DNA of 41,830 bases from Akkermansia muciniphila (GCA_945882215.1 CAMCWM010000023.1:1-41830); one strand, 5' to 3'. Counted from the first letter of the stretch, positions 32,004-41,276 are shown. Program-made: numbers and translations. Notes: generated by a model not told the origin, from the letters alone.

Positions 32004-33281
32004 ATGAACCCATCAAAAACCATTCATCGTCGCCAGTTCCTTCGCGCTGCGGGCGCATTCGTCGCGCTGCCGATGCTGGAGTCATCGCAAACACACGCCG
32101 CTGCATCGGCGGCGGGCACCGCATTGAAGGCCAAACGCCTCGTCTGTGTCGGTGCCGAACTCGGCATGCACACGCCGGCGCTGTATCCAAAGAAGGTGGG
32201 CGCCGATTACGAGATGACTCGCACGTTGCAGCCGCTGGAGGCGATGCGCGGGGATTTCACGCTCTTCTCCGGCCTCGATCATCGCGCTGGTGGTGCTCAT
32301 GGCGGCTGGCGGAACTATCTGCTCGGGCCGAAGCTGGTCGGCTCGGTATCACTGGACCAGCAGGTGGCGGCGAAGATCGGGGATGCCACGCGTTTCTCGT
32401 CTTTTGTGCTCTCCGCAGGTGGCGGTCCCCAGATGTGCTTCACCGAGGGCGGCGTGGCTTTGCCTGCGATTGACCGGCCCAGTTTGTTTTACAAAAAGAT
32501 GTTTGCCTCGGACTCGGACCGCAAACGCACCGAGCATCTGCTGAAGAGCGGACGCAGTGCCTTGGACTACGTGCTGGAGGATGCCAGGTCGCTCCAGCGG
32601 AGCGTCTCAGGTGCCGACAAGGACAAGCTGGAGGAGTATTTCACGTCGCTGCGCGAGGTCGAACACCGGATCGGCAAGCAGCTCAGCCACGCCAATGATC
32701 CCGTGCCGAAGGTGGACTACAAGCTGCCCGACGCCGATCCGCTCGCCTCGAATCTGCTCATCGAGTGTGAGTCAGTGATGTATGACCTCATCGCCCTGGC
32801 TTTGCAGACAGACTCATCCCGCGTGCTCTCGATGAGTCTCCGCGGCGGTGGCGAGGTTTTCACGATTGGCGGGGAGATGCTGCGCTTCGGCTACCACGCG
32901 CTGTCGCATCATGGCAATGACCCCGAAAAGATCGCGGAACTCACCAAGATCGATGCCGAGCACATGAAGTCCTTCGCGAAGTTCCTCGCGCAGCTCAAGT
33001 CGAAGACCGATGCCGAGGGCCGTCCGCTGCTGGATAGCACCATCGTGATGTGGGGCACCGGGATGGGCGATGCGAGTCGGCACTCAAACCATGATCTCCC
33101 CATCGTCATCGCGGGCGGCGGCTTCAAGCATGGACGCCACCTCAACTTCCAGCGCACCGATTCGGCGGAAAAGGATCTGCTGCTCGGGGATTTGTTCATC
33201 ACTCTTCAGAGGCAGTTAGGCATCAAGTGCGAGGGCTTTGCGCAGGCCAAACACGGATTGGATGAGGTGCTCCATGTTTAA
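32004..33281 (+). CDS. DUF1552 protein (copy 2, partner of 33274)
   Basis: 425 residues with a twin-arginine signal (HRRQFLRAAGAFVALPMLES). DUF1552 features: KRLVCVGAELGMHTPALYP, FTLFSGLDHRAGGAHGGW, LDYVLEDARSLQRSVSGADKDKLEEYFTSLREVEHRIG, and the C-terminal MWGTGMGDASRHSNHDLPIVIAGGG. Sequence identity with copy 1 looks low, so the two are not recent duplicates. Its stop lies inside the next gene's start (ATG at 33274, 8-bp overlap), so it is coupled to the second haem protein, with the order reversed relative to copy 1. Confidence 0.92.
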   Translation: MNPSKTIHRRQFLRAAGAFVALPMLESSQTHAAASAAGTALKAKRLVCVGAELGMHTPALYPKKVGADYEMTRTLQPLEAMRGDFTLFSGLDHRAGGAHGGWRNYLLGPKLVGSVSLDQQVAAKIGDATRFSSFVLSAGGGPQMCFTEGGVALPAIDRPSLFYKKMFASDSDRKRTEHLLKSGRSALDYVLEDARSLQRSVSGADKDKLEEYFTSLREVEHRIGKQLSHANDPVPKVDYKLPDADPLASNLLIECESVMYDLIALALQTDSSRVLSMSLRGGGEVFTIGGEMLRFGYHALSHHGNDPEKIAELTKIDAEHMKSFAKFLAQLKSKTDAEGRPLLDSTIVMWGTGMGDASRHSNHDLPIVIAGGGFKHGRHLNFQRTDSAEKDLLLGDLFITLQRQLGIKCEGFAQAKHGLDEVLHV

Positions 33282-35949
33282 CCGACTCACCTTCTTCGCG
33301 CTGCCCTTATTGGGATTTGCATCGGTGCAGGCCGCTGCGGCAGCCGAGCCGTTGCCAGAGGTCGCGCTCACGTTTTTCAGCGACAACTGCCTCGACTGCC
33401 ACGACAGCTCGTCCGCCAAGGGCGAGATCAATCTGGACCTCACCACCGCCGACTGGACCAAACCGGACTTCGCGCGGCTCATGGAGCGGGTCCATCAGGC
33501 GATCAGCAAAGGCGAAATGCCGCCGAAGAAAAAACCGCGCCCACCCCAGGCCGACAGCGAGGCGCTGCTCGCGTGGTTGGATGATGCCCTGGTCCGGCAG
33601 GTGCCGCCTCATCGCACCACCTTTCGCCGCCTGAGCCGTGCGGAATATGCCAGCACGATTCGCAAAACGCTCGGTGTGCAGTTCGTGCTGCCGCCTGGAT
33701 TCCCCGAAGACACGCTATCGCACGGCTTCGACAATGTGGCCGAGGCGCTGGTGCTCTCGCCACCTTTGCTGGAAGCGTATGCGGAAAGCGCCGCGCTCAT
33801 CGCGGATCAGTTTTTTCCACCGCCGAAGCCGCCCCTGCCACCGAGTCGTCTCGTGCCTGTCACTCCGCAGGACATGTCTGGCGGAGATGCATACGGACCA
33901 AAGAATTTGATCGTCGATGGCCGGATGCGGCTCGCTCTGGCTGGCTATCATGGCTCAACCACGGCAGCCAATTTTGAAGCAAAGGGCTCTGGCATTTACC
34001 GCGTTAAGGTCAACGTATCCGCCTTCAAGCCCGAGGCGGGTCAGGCAATGACGCTCGACATTGTCTCTGGCACCTACCCGAACCTGCGCAAGCTCATGAG
34101 TTGTCCGATCACCTCGGAAAAGGCTCAGGAGTTCACGATCGAAGCGCCGATTTACGACGGACGCAGTGTCACCCTGATGTTTGCGGATTCCCCGAACAAG
34201 GGCATCAATGCGAACTTCCCCACCCCGAAGTTGCCCGACGAACTGCGCACCAGACTCGCGCGGCATCCACGCCTGTGCGCGGCCTTGCTCACCCTGCACG
34301 ACGAAGTCGCCGCTGCCGATGGCAAGAAGGAGCTGACGCTGCGTTTTCCTCCCGGCGTCTCGTTCGAGACGAAAAAGGTCATCGTCATCAAGGGGATGGA
34401 GGAAGCCATGGCCCGCAGCGATCTCGACACCAGCAAGGCCACCAAGGAGAACATCGAACGACTCGTGGAAGCGATCATGGCGTCGGACGGGAACGGGAAT
34501 TTCAAGCTGCACTGGTATGTGGAGTCGTGGATTCGCCAGTGCTACAGCGAAGGCCCGGGCATCGACATTCACGCACTGGAAATCGAAGGTCCCTTCGCGC
34601 CAGCCGAGGATGATCGCGACCAGCTCGCCCGTCGGCTGCAACTGAAACTCTTCGGCAAGCGCCCGGCGAACATGGAAGACTCCGCGTGGTTGGAAGCCTG
34701 CGTCACGCGGATGCTGCGCACCGCCTACCGACGTGACGCCGCGCTCGAGGAAACGCGGCGTGTGCTTGCCCAATTAGCCGCCACACGCGCGAGCGGCGGC
34801 TCTCTCGACGACGCGTTCCATCTGGCACTGCGGACCGTCCTGATCTCGCCGCATTTCCTCTATCGCGAGACCGCCGACCGTAGCTTCGACAGCTACGAAC
34901 TCGCCTCGCGACTGTCCTACATGCTCACCCAGGGACCTCCGGACGAGCCGCTGCGAACCGCTGCTGCTGACGGCAGCCTCGCCCAGCCATACACACTTCG
35001 ATCCCACGCCACGCGCCTGCTCGCGAGCGCGGATGCGGCGGTCTTCATCGACAGCTTCACCAGCCAGTGGCTCGGCACCCGCGTGCTGCCCACCATCATG
35101 CCCGATCCGTCGCTCTCCCGTTCCTTCTCCACGAGTCACTCCACAGGCATGGCGCAGGAAGCGAATCTCTTCGTGGCGGAGATGCTGCGCGATAACCGAC
35201 CGCTCAACGACTTCATCAAGCCGGACTTCACCCATGTGAATCCGCCGCTCGGCAACCAGCTCTACAAACTCCCGGACATTCCCATACCGACCAGGCGGAA
35301 CCTGAGCACGATGATGCGCGTGAGCCTGCCACGCGACGGGCGTCCCGGCGGCCTTCTCGGCATGGCCGGAGTGATGATGGCCACCGCGAATGGCGTGGAC
35401 ACCCAACCCGTCGTGCGTGGCAAATGGGTGCTGGAAAACATCCTCGGCGATGCTCCGCCACCCCCACCGGCCTCGGTGCCGGCCATCACGCCTGACACGC
35501 GCGGCGCAAAGACGATCCGCGACCTCATGAAGGCGCACACCAGCGAGGAGAAGTGCGCCGGGTGCCACAAGAAACTCGATCCCATCGGCTTCGTGCTGGA
35601 AAACTACGACGCCATCGGCCAATGGCGCGATGTTTACCCCATCCACACGGCTGGCCCCAAAGCCACCACCGTCATCAAGCCCGGCCCACCCGTGGACGCC
35701 ACCGCGACGATGCCCGACGGCACCCCGCTCAAGGATGTGCTCGACCTGAAAAACTATGTCGTCGCGCACATCGACCAGTTTGCCGGCTGTCTCGCTGAGA
35801 AGCTCTTCCTCTACGGCACCGGTCGAGTCCCGGACTACGCCGAGCGCAAGTCACTCCATCTCGCCGCCAACCGGGTGCTGAAGGAAAAAGGCGGCTTCCG
35901 CGATCTGCTGCTCGCCGTGATCGAGAGCGAAGCCTTCAGGACACGGTGA
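33274..35949 (+). CDS. DUF1587/DUF1592/DUF1588/DUF1585 protein with cytochrome c-like haem site (copy 2)
   Basis: 891 residues from ATG 33274, chosen because a signal peptide begins there (MFNRLTFFALPLLGFASVQA); the upstream ATG at 33238 would not give one. CLDCH (Cys39, Cys42, His43) is the first haem-type site, DUF1587 is at HRTTFRRLSRAEYASTIRKTLG, a beta domain at ~205-300, DUF1592 at TVLISPHFLYRETADRSFDSYELASRLSYML, DUF1588 with CAGCHKKLDPIGFVLENYDAIGQW (CxxCH from ~761), and DUF1585 at the end (KNYVVAHIDQFAGCLAEKLFLYGTGRVPDYAE). Together with the upstream DUF1552 gene it forms a second pair. The domain order is complete, so it is likely functional. Confidence 0.92.
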   Translation: MFNRLTFFALPLLGFASVQAAAAAEPLPEVALTFFSDNCLDCHDSSSAKGEINLDLTTADWTKPDFARLMERVHQAISKGEMPPKKKPRPPQADSEALLAWLDDALVRQVPPHRTTFRRLSRAEYASTIRKTLGVQFVLPPGFPEDTLSHGFDNVAEALVLSPPLLEAYAESAALIADQFFPPPKPPLPPSRLVPVTPQDMSGGDAYGPKNLIVDGRMRLALAGYHGSTTAANFEAKGSGIYRVKVNVSAFKPEAGQAMTLDIVSGTYPNLRKLMSCPITSEKAQEFTIEAPIYDGRSVTLMFADSPNKGINANFPTPKLPDELRTRLARHPRLCAALLTLHDEVAAADGKKELTLRFPPGVSFETKKVIVIKGMEEAMARSDLDTSKATKENIERLVEAIMASDGNGNFKLHWYVESWIRQCYSEGPGIDIHALEIEGPFAPAEDDRDQLARRLQLKLFGKRPANMEDSAWLEACVTRMLRTAYRRDAALEETRRVLAQLAATRASGGSLDDAFHLALRTVLISPHFLYRETADRSFDSYELASRLSYMLTQGPPDEPLRTAAADGSLAQPYTLRSHATRLLASADAAVFIDSFTSQWLGTRVLPTIMPDPSLSRSFSTSHSTGMAQEANLFVAEMLRDNRPLNDFIKPDFTHVNPPLGNQLYKLPDIPIPTRRNLSTMMRVSLPRDGRPGGLLGMAGVMMATANGVDTQPVVRGKWVLENILGDAPPPPPASVPAITPDTRGAKTIRDLMKAHTSEEKCAGCHKKLDPIGFVLENYDAIGQWRDVYPIHTAGPKATTVIKPGPPVDATATMPDGTPLKDVLDLKNYVVAHIDQFAGCLAEKLFLYGTGRVPDYAERKSLHLAANRVLKEKGGFRDLLLAVIESEAFRTR

Positions 35950-35975
35950 ACGAAACAAATTCCAAAGAACATTGC

Positions 35976-37691
35976 ATGAAACACACACTCGCACTTCTGA
36001 CCGCCCTGCTGCTCGCGCCGCTGGCCACGACCCAAGGGGCACCACTTGATGGCGCAATCTTCCTGGGAGCCGAGCAGGCGAATATGATCAAACCTGGGGC
36101 CGAAAGTGCTCCAGTGAAAGCTAAGCCCGCGCCAGTGCTCGATGGCGATGGGTTTCAGGTGAATCAAGTGGTGCAGTCCATCGCGCCGGAGGCGGGAGCT
36201 TTGTCTTGGGCGGTGGAGGTTCCCAAGGCCGGCCGCTATCTCGCGACACTGGAGTTCAGTCACACGAGACATGGCAATGCCTTCGAGTTGCGGTGCGGGC
36301 CGCAGAAACTCGCGGGCTTCGTGCCGGACACGAGAGGCGGACTGGCTTTGTTTGAAATGGGAACATTGGACCTGGCCGCAGGTTTGCAAACGGTGACGCT
36401 GCTTAACACCACGACCGTGGAGAAGACATGGATGGCCGTCGGTTCCATCTATTTGCGCCCCATCGACCAGCAGGCAATGACGAAGCCGCAGATCCGCGCG
36501 GCCATTGCGAAGCTGAAGCCGCGCAAGCTGCCGACGGAACTTCTCATGCCAGTCGTGTTCAGCGATCACATGGTGCTGCAACGGGACATGCCAGTGCCGG
36601 TGTGGGGTCGCACGGTGTCCGGTGCAGACATCTCCGTGAAGTTTGCCGGACAAACAAAGCAGGTCAGGACCGATGTCGAAGGCCGCTGGGCGGTGAAGCT
36701 CGACCCGCTGAAAGCGGGCGGTCCGTTTGAACTCGAAGTGGGTGATGGCACCAAGACCTTGCGTTTCACCGATGTGCTCGTCGGCGAGGTGTGGTTCGGC
36801 TCGGGCCAGTCGAACATGGAAGTGGCGGTGAAGTTCCTTCCGCAATTCACCAAATCCGGCGCCCCCTTCGAATGCGACGAGGACACGAAGCAATTGCTTG
36901 AGAATGGCGTGCATCCGCAGATCCGCATCTCGGCCGTCACCCGCGACCGCAACAAGACTCCGGCCTGGGTCGAGCTCTCTCGCGAGAACTGTCTCGATGT
37001 GCCCGCCTTGATGTCCTGCACCGCCGTCTTGCTGCGGCAGAAGCTCAACGTGCCCATCGGTATCGTCGTGCGGTGCGAGAGTTCATCATCCTCGGGCATC
37101 TGGCTCAGCCGCGACACCGTGGAGAGCGAAGCGGAGATCCAGCGCCAAATTCGCGAGTATGCGGAGAACCTGTATCCACAGCTCGTGGCTGATTATCCTG
37201 ATAAAGTGAAGGCGTGGGAAGCGGCTGTGGTTCAGGCGCAAGCTCAAGGTAAAGGTCTGCCCGCAAAACCTTCGGCACCGGCGCTTCCTGGCGGATTTCC
37301 CGCGTCGTTCTTAAGCGAAGGACGCTTCGAGCACTATGGTGCGAATTACCCTTTGCGCATCGCCAACCTGGCTCCCTTCGCCGTGCGCGGCATCGTGTGG
37401 GACCAGGGCGAAAGCGGCACGGGCATCGCAGGCGCGGATCAAACCGCCGTGATGCCCGCTCTCGTGAGATCATGGCGAGCTGCGTGGGGAAAGAGCGCTT
37501 TGCCTTTCATCTATGTGAACAAGAAGAATTTCACCGCCGCGCATCGTGATGCGTTGGCAATGCTCCCGCACACAGCGCGCGCCGATCACGAGGGCTTGAG
37601 CACGATCAACCACCCGCCCGACAAAGCCGCGTATGCACGGCGCATCGTCGAGCAGATGGAACGACTCGTTTATCAGCCCGCGACGCGGTGA
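35976..37691 (+). CDS. Sialate O-acetylesterase-like SGNH hydrolase with extra N-terminal domain
   Basis: 571 residues from ATG 35976; an in-frame GTG at 35946 lies before the signal peptide (MKHTLALLTALLLAPLATTQGA). An N-terminal beta-rich domain (~20-180, FELRCGPQKLAGFVPDT...TVTLLNTTTVEKTWMAVGSIYLRPI) resembles a carbohydrate-binding module. The sialate-esterase part follows: VVFSDHMVLQRDMPVPVWG, GEVWFGSGQSNME with Ser279 as nucleophile, VRCESSSSSGIW, and a C-terminal NHPPDKAAYARRI His segment. The usual Asp just before that His is not obvious, which is a point to check for activity. It would deacetylate sialic acid-like or other acetylated sugars outside the cell. Confidence 0.85.
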   Translation: MKHTLALLTALLLAPLATTQGAPLDGAIFLGAEQANMIKPGAESAPVKAKPAPVLDGDGFQVNQVVQSIAPEAGALSWAVEVPKAGRYLATLEFSHTRHGNAFELRCGPQKLAGFVPDTRGGLALFEMGTLDLAAGLQTVTLLNTTTVEKTWMAVGSIYLRPIDQQAMTKPQIRAAIAKLKPRKLPTELLMPVVFSDHMVLQRDMPVPVWGRTVSGADISVKFAGQTKQVRTDVEGRWAVKLDPLKAGGPFELEVGDGTKTLRFTDVLVGEVWFGSGQSNMEVAVKFLPQFTKSGAPFECDEDTKQLLENGVHPQIRISAVTRDRNKTPAWVELSRENCLDVPALMSCTAVLLRQKLNVPIGIVVRCESSSSSGIWLSRDTVESEAEIQRQIREYAENLYPQLVADYPDKVKAWEAAVVQAQAQGKGLPAKPSAPALPGGFPASFLSEGRFEHYGANYPLRIANLAPFAVRGIVWDQGESGTGIAGADQTAVMPALVRSWRAAWGKSALPFIYVNKKNFTAAHRDALAMLPHTARADHEGLSTINHPPDKAAYARRIVEQMERLVYQPATR

Positions 37692-37720
37692 GACTCACAT
37701 TATTTTACCTTGGACCGATA

Positions 37721-38089
37721 ATGAACCAACGCACCCAACCAACGACACTGGCCTTCCTTGGCACGGCCATGCTTGCCGTCACGCTCCATGCCGAGCCGCC
37801 GATGGCTCCGCCTGCCAAACTGCCCACCACGCCGGCGGAAGTCGAATCTCTCATCAAGACCGCTGACGAAGCCAGGCTATGGCATGAGCAACTGATCCAG
37901 CGTCGCGGTCAGGCGGCGAATGACCGCAACAACGCTGTGAATGCGCTCCGTAACGGTGCCTTCAAAAAAGCGGGTGGCTGGGACGATCCGGCTTACAAAG
38001 CCCTGGTGGCGAAAGTGGCGGACCTCGATGCACAGATGCGAACCAAACGTGATGCTGCCGCCGTAGCGGACACCTCCATTTTCCCATGA
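37721..38089 (+). CDS. Small exported hypothetical protein
   Basis: 122 residues from ATG 37721; the frame starts earlier (37688) but the signal peptide begins here (TTLAFLGTAMLAVTLHAEP). The mature part is helical and charged, rich in Ala and Arg/Asp (ARLWHEQLIQRRGQAANDRNNAVNALRNG, VADLDAQMRTKRDAAAVAD), with heptad-like spacing that suggests a coiled coil. No family recognised. The stop overlaps the next ATG (ATGA at 38086), so it is coupled to the TPR-like protein. Confidence 0.65.
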   Translation: MNQRTQPTTLAFLGTAMLAVTLHAEPPMAPPAKLPTTPAEVESLIKTADEARLWHEQLIQRRGQAANDRNNAVNALRNGAFKKAGGWDDPAYKALVAKVADLDAQMRTKRDAAAVADTSIFP

Positions 38090-38874
38090 AACCAACCATC
38101 CTCATTGCTGTTATCACGCTTGCGTCCTGCGCCGCACTGCGCGCCTCCGAACCGCCGAAGGGCGAGCCCACCAATGGCGCTGAAGCCGCCGCACAGGAGG
38201 CGGCGGCGAAGAAGTCGAAGCCAAACGCGGAAGGAGAGAAAGCACAGGATGTGAGCAGCTTGCTTCGCCAGCTAAATCAGGTGCAGGAGGATGGCCGGTG
38301 GAACGAGGCAGAAGAAATACTGGCGGAACTTCTTTCCCTTGAACCAAAATTGAAAGACGACTTACAGGCAACTTCCATCACTATCTTATTGAATCGGTCT
38401 CTCGAGCAAAAGAAATGGGATGCTGCCGAAAAGCATCTCGACGAGCTGATCCAGATTGAGCCGCAGGCACAAACCGCCCTGTTGGCGGTGCGTATTCAAA
38501 TTCTAGTCGAGAAAGGTGAGATGAATAAAGCATGTTTGCTTGCACGAAATGCTCTCGAGAGTGACAAGGACCGCTGCAGTCTGAATGCCGTAGCCCATGC
38601 ATTGATCGGTAATTCTGAACGTTTAAAAGAGGAGGTTGCCAAGTTAGCACATGAAATCGCCTTGGCAGCCAATGAGGGAGAATTGCTGTGTGACTGCCGT
38701 GCTGGACATCTTTCCGTTTTGGCTCGTATAGAGTTTCTGCAAGGCCGCCGCTCAGAAGCTGCTGAGACAGCCCGTAGGGCACTCCGCCTCACCGATGATC
38801 CTGAAATGAAGAGGCGCATTCAGGCTGATCTAGACAGCTACAGGTCCGGCAAGCTACCAACCTCAACCAAGTGA
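38086..38874 (+). CDS. Exported TPR-like protein related to the helical part of the TlpA neighbours
   Basis: 262 residues with a signal peptide (MKPTILIAVITLASCAALRASE; a Cys at ~15 could make it a lipoprotein). The mature protein is helical with TPR-like repeats (GRWNEAEEILAELLSLEP, KKWDAAEKHLDELIQIEP). Its C-terminal ~75 residues, LAANEGELLCDCRAGHLSVLARIEFLQGRRSEAAETARRAL...LDSYRSGKLP, match the helical regions of the thioredoxin proteins at 23269 (VKANEGDFN...NHLAVLARATFMKGEKGKAVELQ...LESYKAGHLP) and 39650 (ILETLARVLFRQGKHREAIESQQ...LADYQNGHLP). It lacks a thioredoxin domain. Base composition here is more A/T-rich than in neighbours. Likely part of the same envelope system. Confidence 0.75.
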   Translation: MKPTILIAVITLASCAALRASEPPKGEPTNGAEAAAQEAAAKKSKPNAEGEKAQDVSSLLRQLNQVQEDGRWNEAEEILAELLSLEPKLKDDLQATSITILLNRSLEQKKWDAAEKHLDELIQIEPQAQTALLAVRIQILVEKGEMNKACLLARNALESDKDRCSLNAVAHALIGNSERLKEEVAKLAHEIALAANEGELLCDCRAGHLSVLARIEFLQGRRSEAAETARRALRLTDDPEMKRRIQADLDSYRSGKLPTSTK

Positions 38875-38882
38875 TATAAATC

Positions 38883-39641
38883 ATGCAAATATCGCTTCTC
38901 ACCGCCCTGCTCCTTGCGCCACTCGCCGCGCTACATGCCACTGACAAACCTTCCGTCCCTCCATCATGGAGCGATGACTTCTCAGACGCCGCTTCCTTTG
39001 CCGTGAATTGGCGAGCTTATGGCTTTCTCGCCAGCGGCATTGATGCTGCGCATCCGCTCGGCAAAACTGTGAGTGGCAAGGAGGCGCGGCCTGAATGGTG
39101 GCAGATCGTGGACGGTGCGTTGCGTGGTCAGTGCTTCCCAGAGGAGAAACATCCGCCTGGACTGCGCCGAGCTATCAGAGGGATCGACATTCGGCTCCAC
39201 TGTCGCTTCAAAATGGCTGCCGAAGGCCAGATCGGCATCAGCATCGGCGGGCCGAATCCCATCGTGGAAAGAGATTTCAATGTAGCCGGACTGCACATCC
39301 GTCCCGATGGCATCACCGCCTGGGACAACGATGTCTTGCAGCCGAAAGGCTCGCCTGAAGCCGCAGAACTCAAGGCCAAAGGCATCTGGAACCGCAAGTT
39401 CTTCTACGCGAAGACCGAGAAGCTCAATATCGCCTCCGACGTGTGGCACTCGCTCGTCGTTGAACTTCGAGGCAAAGAACTGCGGGTCACGCTGGATGGC
39501 AAACTGGCTCTCACCTACACCACGCTCTGTGGTGATGTGCCGAAGAACGACATCGGCCTCCAGCCTGGCGGGAAAAGCCAAAAACCTCTCGCCTCGTGGT
39601 TCGACGACATTCGTGTCGAGCCGCTACCGGTAAACAAATAG
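38883..39641 (+). CDS. Exported DUF1080-like (LamG/concanavalin-fold) protein
   Basis: 252 residues with a signal peptide (MQISLLTALLLAPLAALHAT). The body (WSDDFSDAASFAVNWRAYGF, WWQIVDGALRGQCFPEEKHPPGLRRAIRGIDIRLHCRFKM, VWHSLVVELRGKELRVTLDGKLALTY, ASWFDDIRVEPL) follows the jelly-roll pattern of DUF1080/3-keto-disaccharide-hydrolase-like proteins that are abundant in Verrucomicrobia and Planctomycetes. A carbohydrate-binding or -cleaving role is likely but the active site is not visible to me. It starts 8 bp after the TPR-like gene and ends 8 bp before the next thioredoxin gene. Confidence 0.8.
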   Translation: MQISLLTALLLAPLAALHATDKPSVPPSWSDDFSDAASFAVNWRAYGFLASGIDAAHPLGKTVSGKEARPEWWQIVDGALRGQCFPEEKHPPGLRRAIRGIDIRLHCRFKMAAEGQIGISIGGPNPIVERDFNVAGLHIRPDGITAWDNDVLQPKGSPEAAELKAKGIWNRKFFYAKTEKLNIASDVWHSLVVELRGKELRVTLDGKLALTYTTLCGDVPKNDIGLQPGGKSQKPLASWFDDIRVEPLPVNK

Positions 39642-39649
39642 ATGCTCTC

Positions 39650-40738
39650 ATGAAAACCACTCACGCTCTCCTCACCTCTCTGCTCATTTCTTCATGGGCC
39701 GGACTCTTCGCTGCCGACGCTCAACTCAAAATCGGCGATGCCGCTCCCCAGCTCGCCTGTGGAACATGGGTCCAAGGCAGGCCCATCGGTGAATTCGAGA
39801 GGGGTAAAGCCTACCTCATCGATTTCTGGGCGACGTGGTGCAGCCCCTGTTTGGCTTCCATCCCTCACATCGAGCATTTACACCAGAGATACAAAGACCA
39901 GGGGCTGGTGGTGATCGGCCAGGATGTCTGGGAGGAGGACGTGGGCAAAGTAAAGCCGCTAGTCGAGAAGATGGGCGACAAAATGACTTTTCGTATCGCC
40001 TTGGACGACGACAAAGGAACGATGGCTAAGAACTGGCTGAAGGCAGCTGGGGAGGACGGTATTCCGACGGCTTTTCTTGTCGGCAAGGATGGCAAGATTG
40101 CCTGGATTGACCATTCCTCGGGGCTTTCCGAGACAGTGATCGAGCAGGTGCTGGCTGGAACGTTCGACGTAGCCAAAGAAGGACGCCTTCGGCCGATGCG
40201 TAAAAAGTTAAGCGAATCCTACTTTGCCACGGCGCAGAAGTTTTCGGCAGCCATCAAGGACAAGCGTTGGCTCGACGCTCATGCGGCCCTGGAGCAGATG
40301 AGGTCGATCGTGCCTGGCGAGGATGTGGAATGGATGGCTTCCATAGAGAAGGAGCGGTTCAGGTTTCTCGTCGCGCAGGGTAAAACAGAGGAATCCATCA
40401 AGCTGGGCGAGTCCATCCTCGCGGCTGAAAAGAGTGACACCGCCTCGGCTATGTCACTCGCCTGGATGATCGGCCAAGCTGAGAATCCTCCGGCTGAATT
40501 GCTGAGTTTTGCCGAGACCTCTGCTAAGCAGGCCAACGAAGCCACTCACGGGAGGGAGCCCCGGATCCTGGAGACCCTTGCCAGAGTCCTATTCCGCCAG
40601 GGAAAGCACCGAGAGGCCATCGAATCGCAGCAGCACGCCATCAACAGTGCCACCAGCCCTGATGAGCAGACACGGCTTGGAGATGACCTGGCTGACTATC
40701 AGAACGGGCATCTCCCAGGCTCACAGGATGCAAGGTGA
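39650..40738 (+). CDS. Exported TlpA-like thioredoxin with TPR-like C-terminal half
   Basis: 362 residues from ATG 39650; the open frame reaches 39596 but the signal peptide starts here (MKTTHALLTSLLISSWAGLFAAD). The thioredoxin domain (~27-175) has the redox motif FWATWCSPC (Cys64, Cys67) and the cis-Pro segment GIPTAFLVGKDG, and it closely resembles domain 2 of the protein at 23269 (GEWIQGKPVTEFAKDKAYLIEFWATWCGPC). The C-terminal half is helical with the same YxxGHLP ending. Likely a periplasmic thiol-disulfide protein. The next small ORF begins inside its 3' end. Confidence 0.88.
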   Translation: MKTTHALLTSLLISSWAGLFAADAQLKIGDAAPQLACGTWVQGRPIGEFERGKAYLIDFWATWCSPCLASIPHIEHLHQRYKDQGLVVIGQDVWEEDVGKVKPLVEKMGDKMTFRIALDDDKGTMAKNWLKAAGEDGIPTAFLVGKDGKIAWIDHSSGLSETVIEQVLAGTFDVAKEGRLRPMRKKLSESYFATAQKFSAAIKDKRWLDAHAALEQMRSIVPGEDVEWMASIEKERFRFLVAQGKTEESIKLGESILAAEKSDTASAMSLAWMIGQAENPPAELLSFAETSAKQANEATHGREPRILETLARVLFRQGKHREAIESQQHAINSATSPDEQTRLGDDLADYQNGHLPGSQDAR

Positions 40739-40997
40739 CACGGTGCAAGGCCCAATCGTTCGAGACGAGGGTCGTGAACAACAAGCGAAGCGCATCCTTG
40801 CTCATCTGCCTCACGCTCCTGCGCTCGCTCTCAGCAAGCTGCCAAGCATCGCATGCCCTGACACTCGCCGGAAACTCGCCTCACTCATCGCCCACAACTG
40901 GGCACGCCATGACATCAACGCCGCGTGGAATGCCGTTTCGCGCTCGCCGCTGAATGCCGCCGAGAAGCAACTCATGTTCAACGAACTCTGGGGATGA
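40728..40997 (+). CDS. Small hypothetical protein overlapping the thioredoxin gene
   Basis: 89 residues from ATG 40728, which lies 11 bp inside the upstream gene. The sequence KRILAHLPHAPALALSKLPSIACPDTRRKLASLIAHNWARHDINAAWNAVSRSPLNAAEKQLMFNELWG is helical and recalls the 'W..D...AW..V..SPL' repeat found in larger verrucomicrobial proteins, so it may be the 3' part of a shortened gene. It ends 6 bp before the XRE gene, as in a two-gene cassette. No signal peptide. Confidence 0.5.
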   Translation: MQGDTVQGPIVRDEGREQQAKRILAHLPHAPALALSKLPSIACPDTRRKLASLIAHNWARHDINAAWNAVSRSPLNAAEKQLMFNELWG

Positions 40998-41003
40998 CCA
41001 ACG

Positions 41004-41276
41004 ATGCCCACCGCGCCGGACAACCACGACGCCTACGACTACGCCGAGCGCATCCGCGAGCGGCTGCCGAGGCGGCATCAGGAACTCCGGGAGCGCTGTG
41101 GCCTGAGCATGTATGCGTTGTGGCTGAAATGCGGAGTCTCGCCCGATACGATCAGCCGGGTGGAGGGCGGCGAGACCATCCCCGGTGTGCATGTGCTGGC
41201 GCGGCTGGCGTGGGGGCTGGGCGTGACGTTGGAGAAGTTCTTTGGCGGGATTGAGGATCGGACCGGGCCGTCCTGA
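41004..41276 (+). CDS. XRE-family helix-turn-helix regulator
   Basis: 90 residues. The HTH spans ~31-85 (RCGLSMYALWLKCGVSPDTISRVEGGETIPGVHVLARLAWGLGVTLEKFFGG), with the typical helix 3 (SPDTISRVEGG). The first 30 residues (PTAPDNHDAYDYAERIRERLPRR) form an acidic/basic leader that is duplicated in the fragment at 24855. Cro/CI-type regulators of this size often control the cassette they lie in. No target site was identified. Confidence 0.88.
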   Translation: MPTAPDNHDAYDYAERIRERLPRRHQELRERCGLSMYALWLKCGVSPDTISRVEGGETIPGVHVLARLAWGLGVTLEKFFGGIEDRTGPS

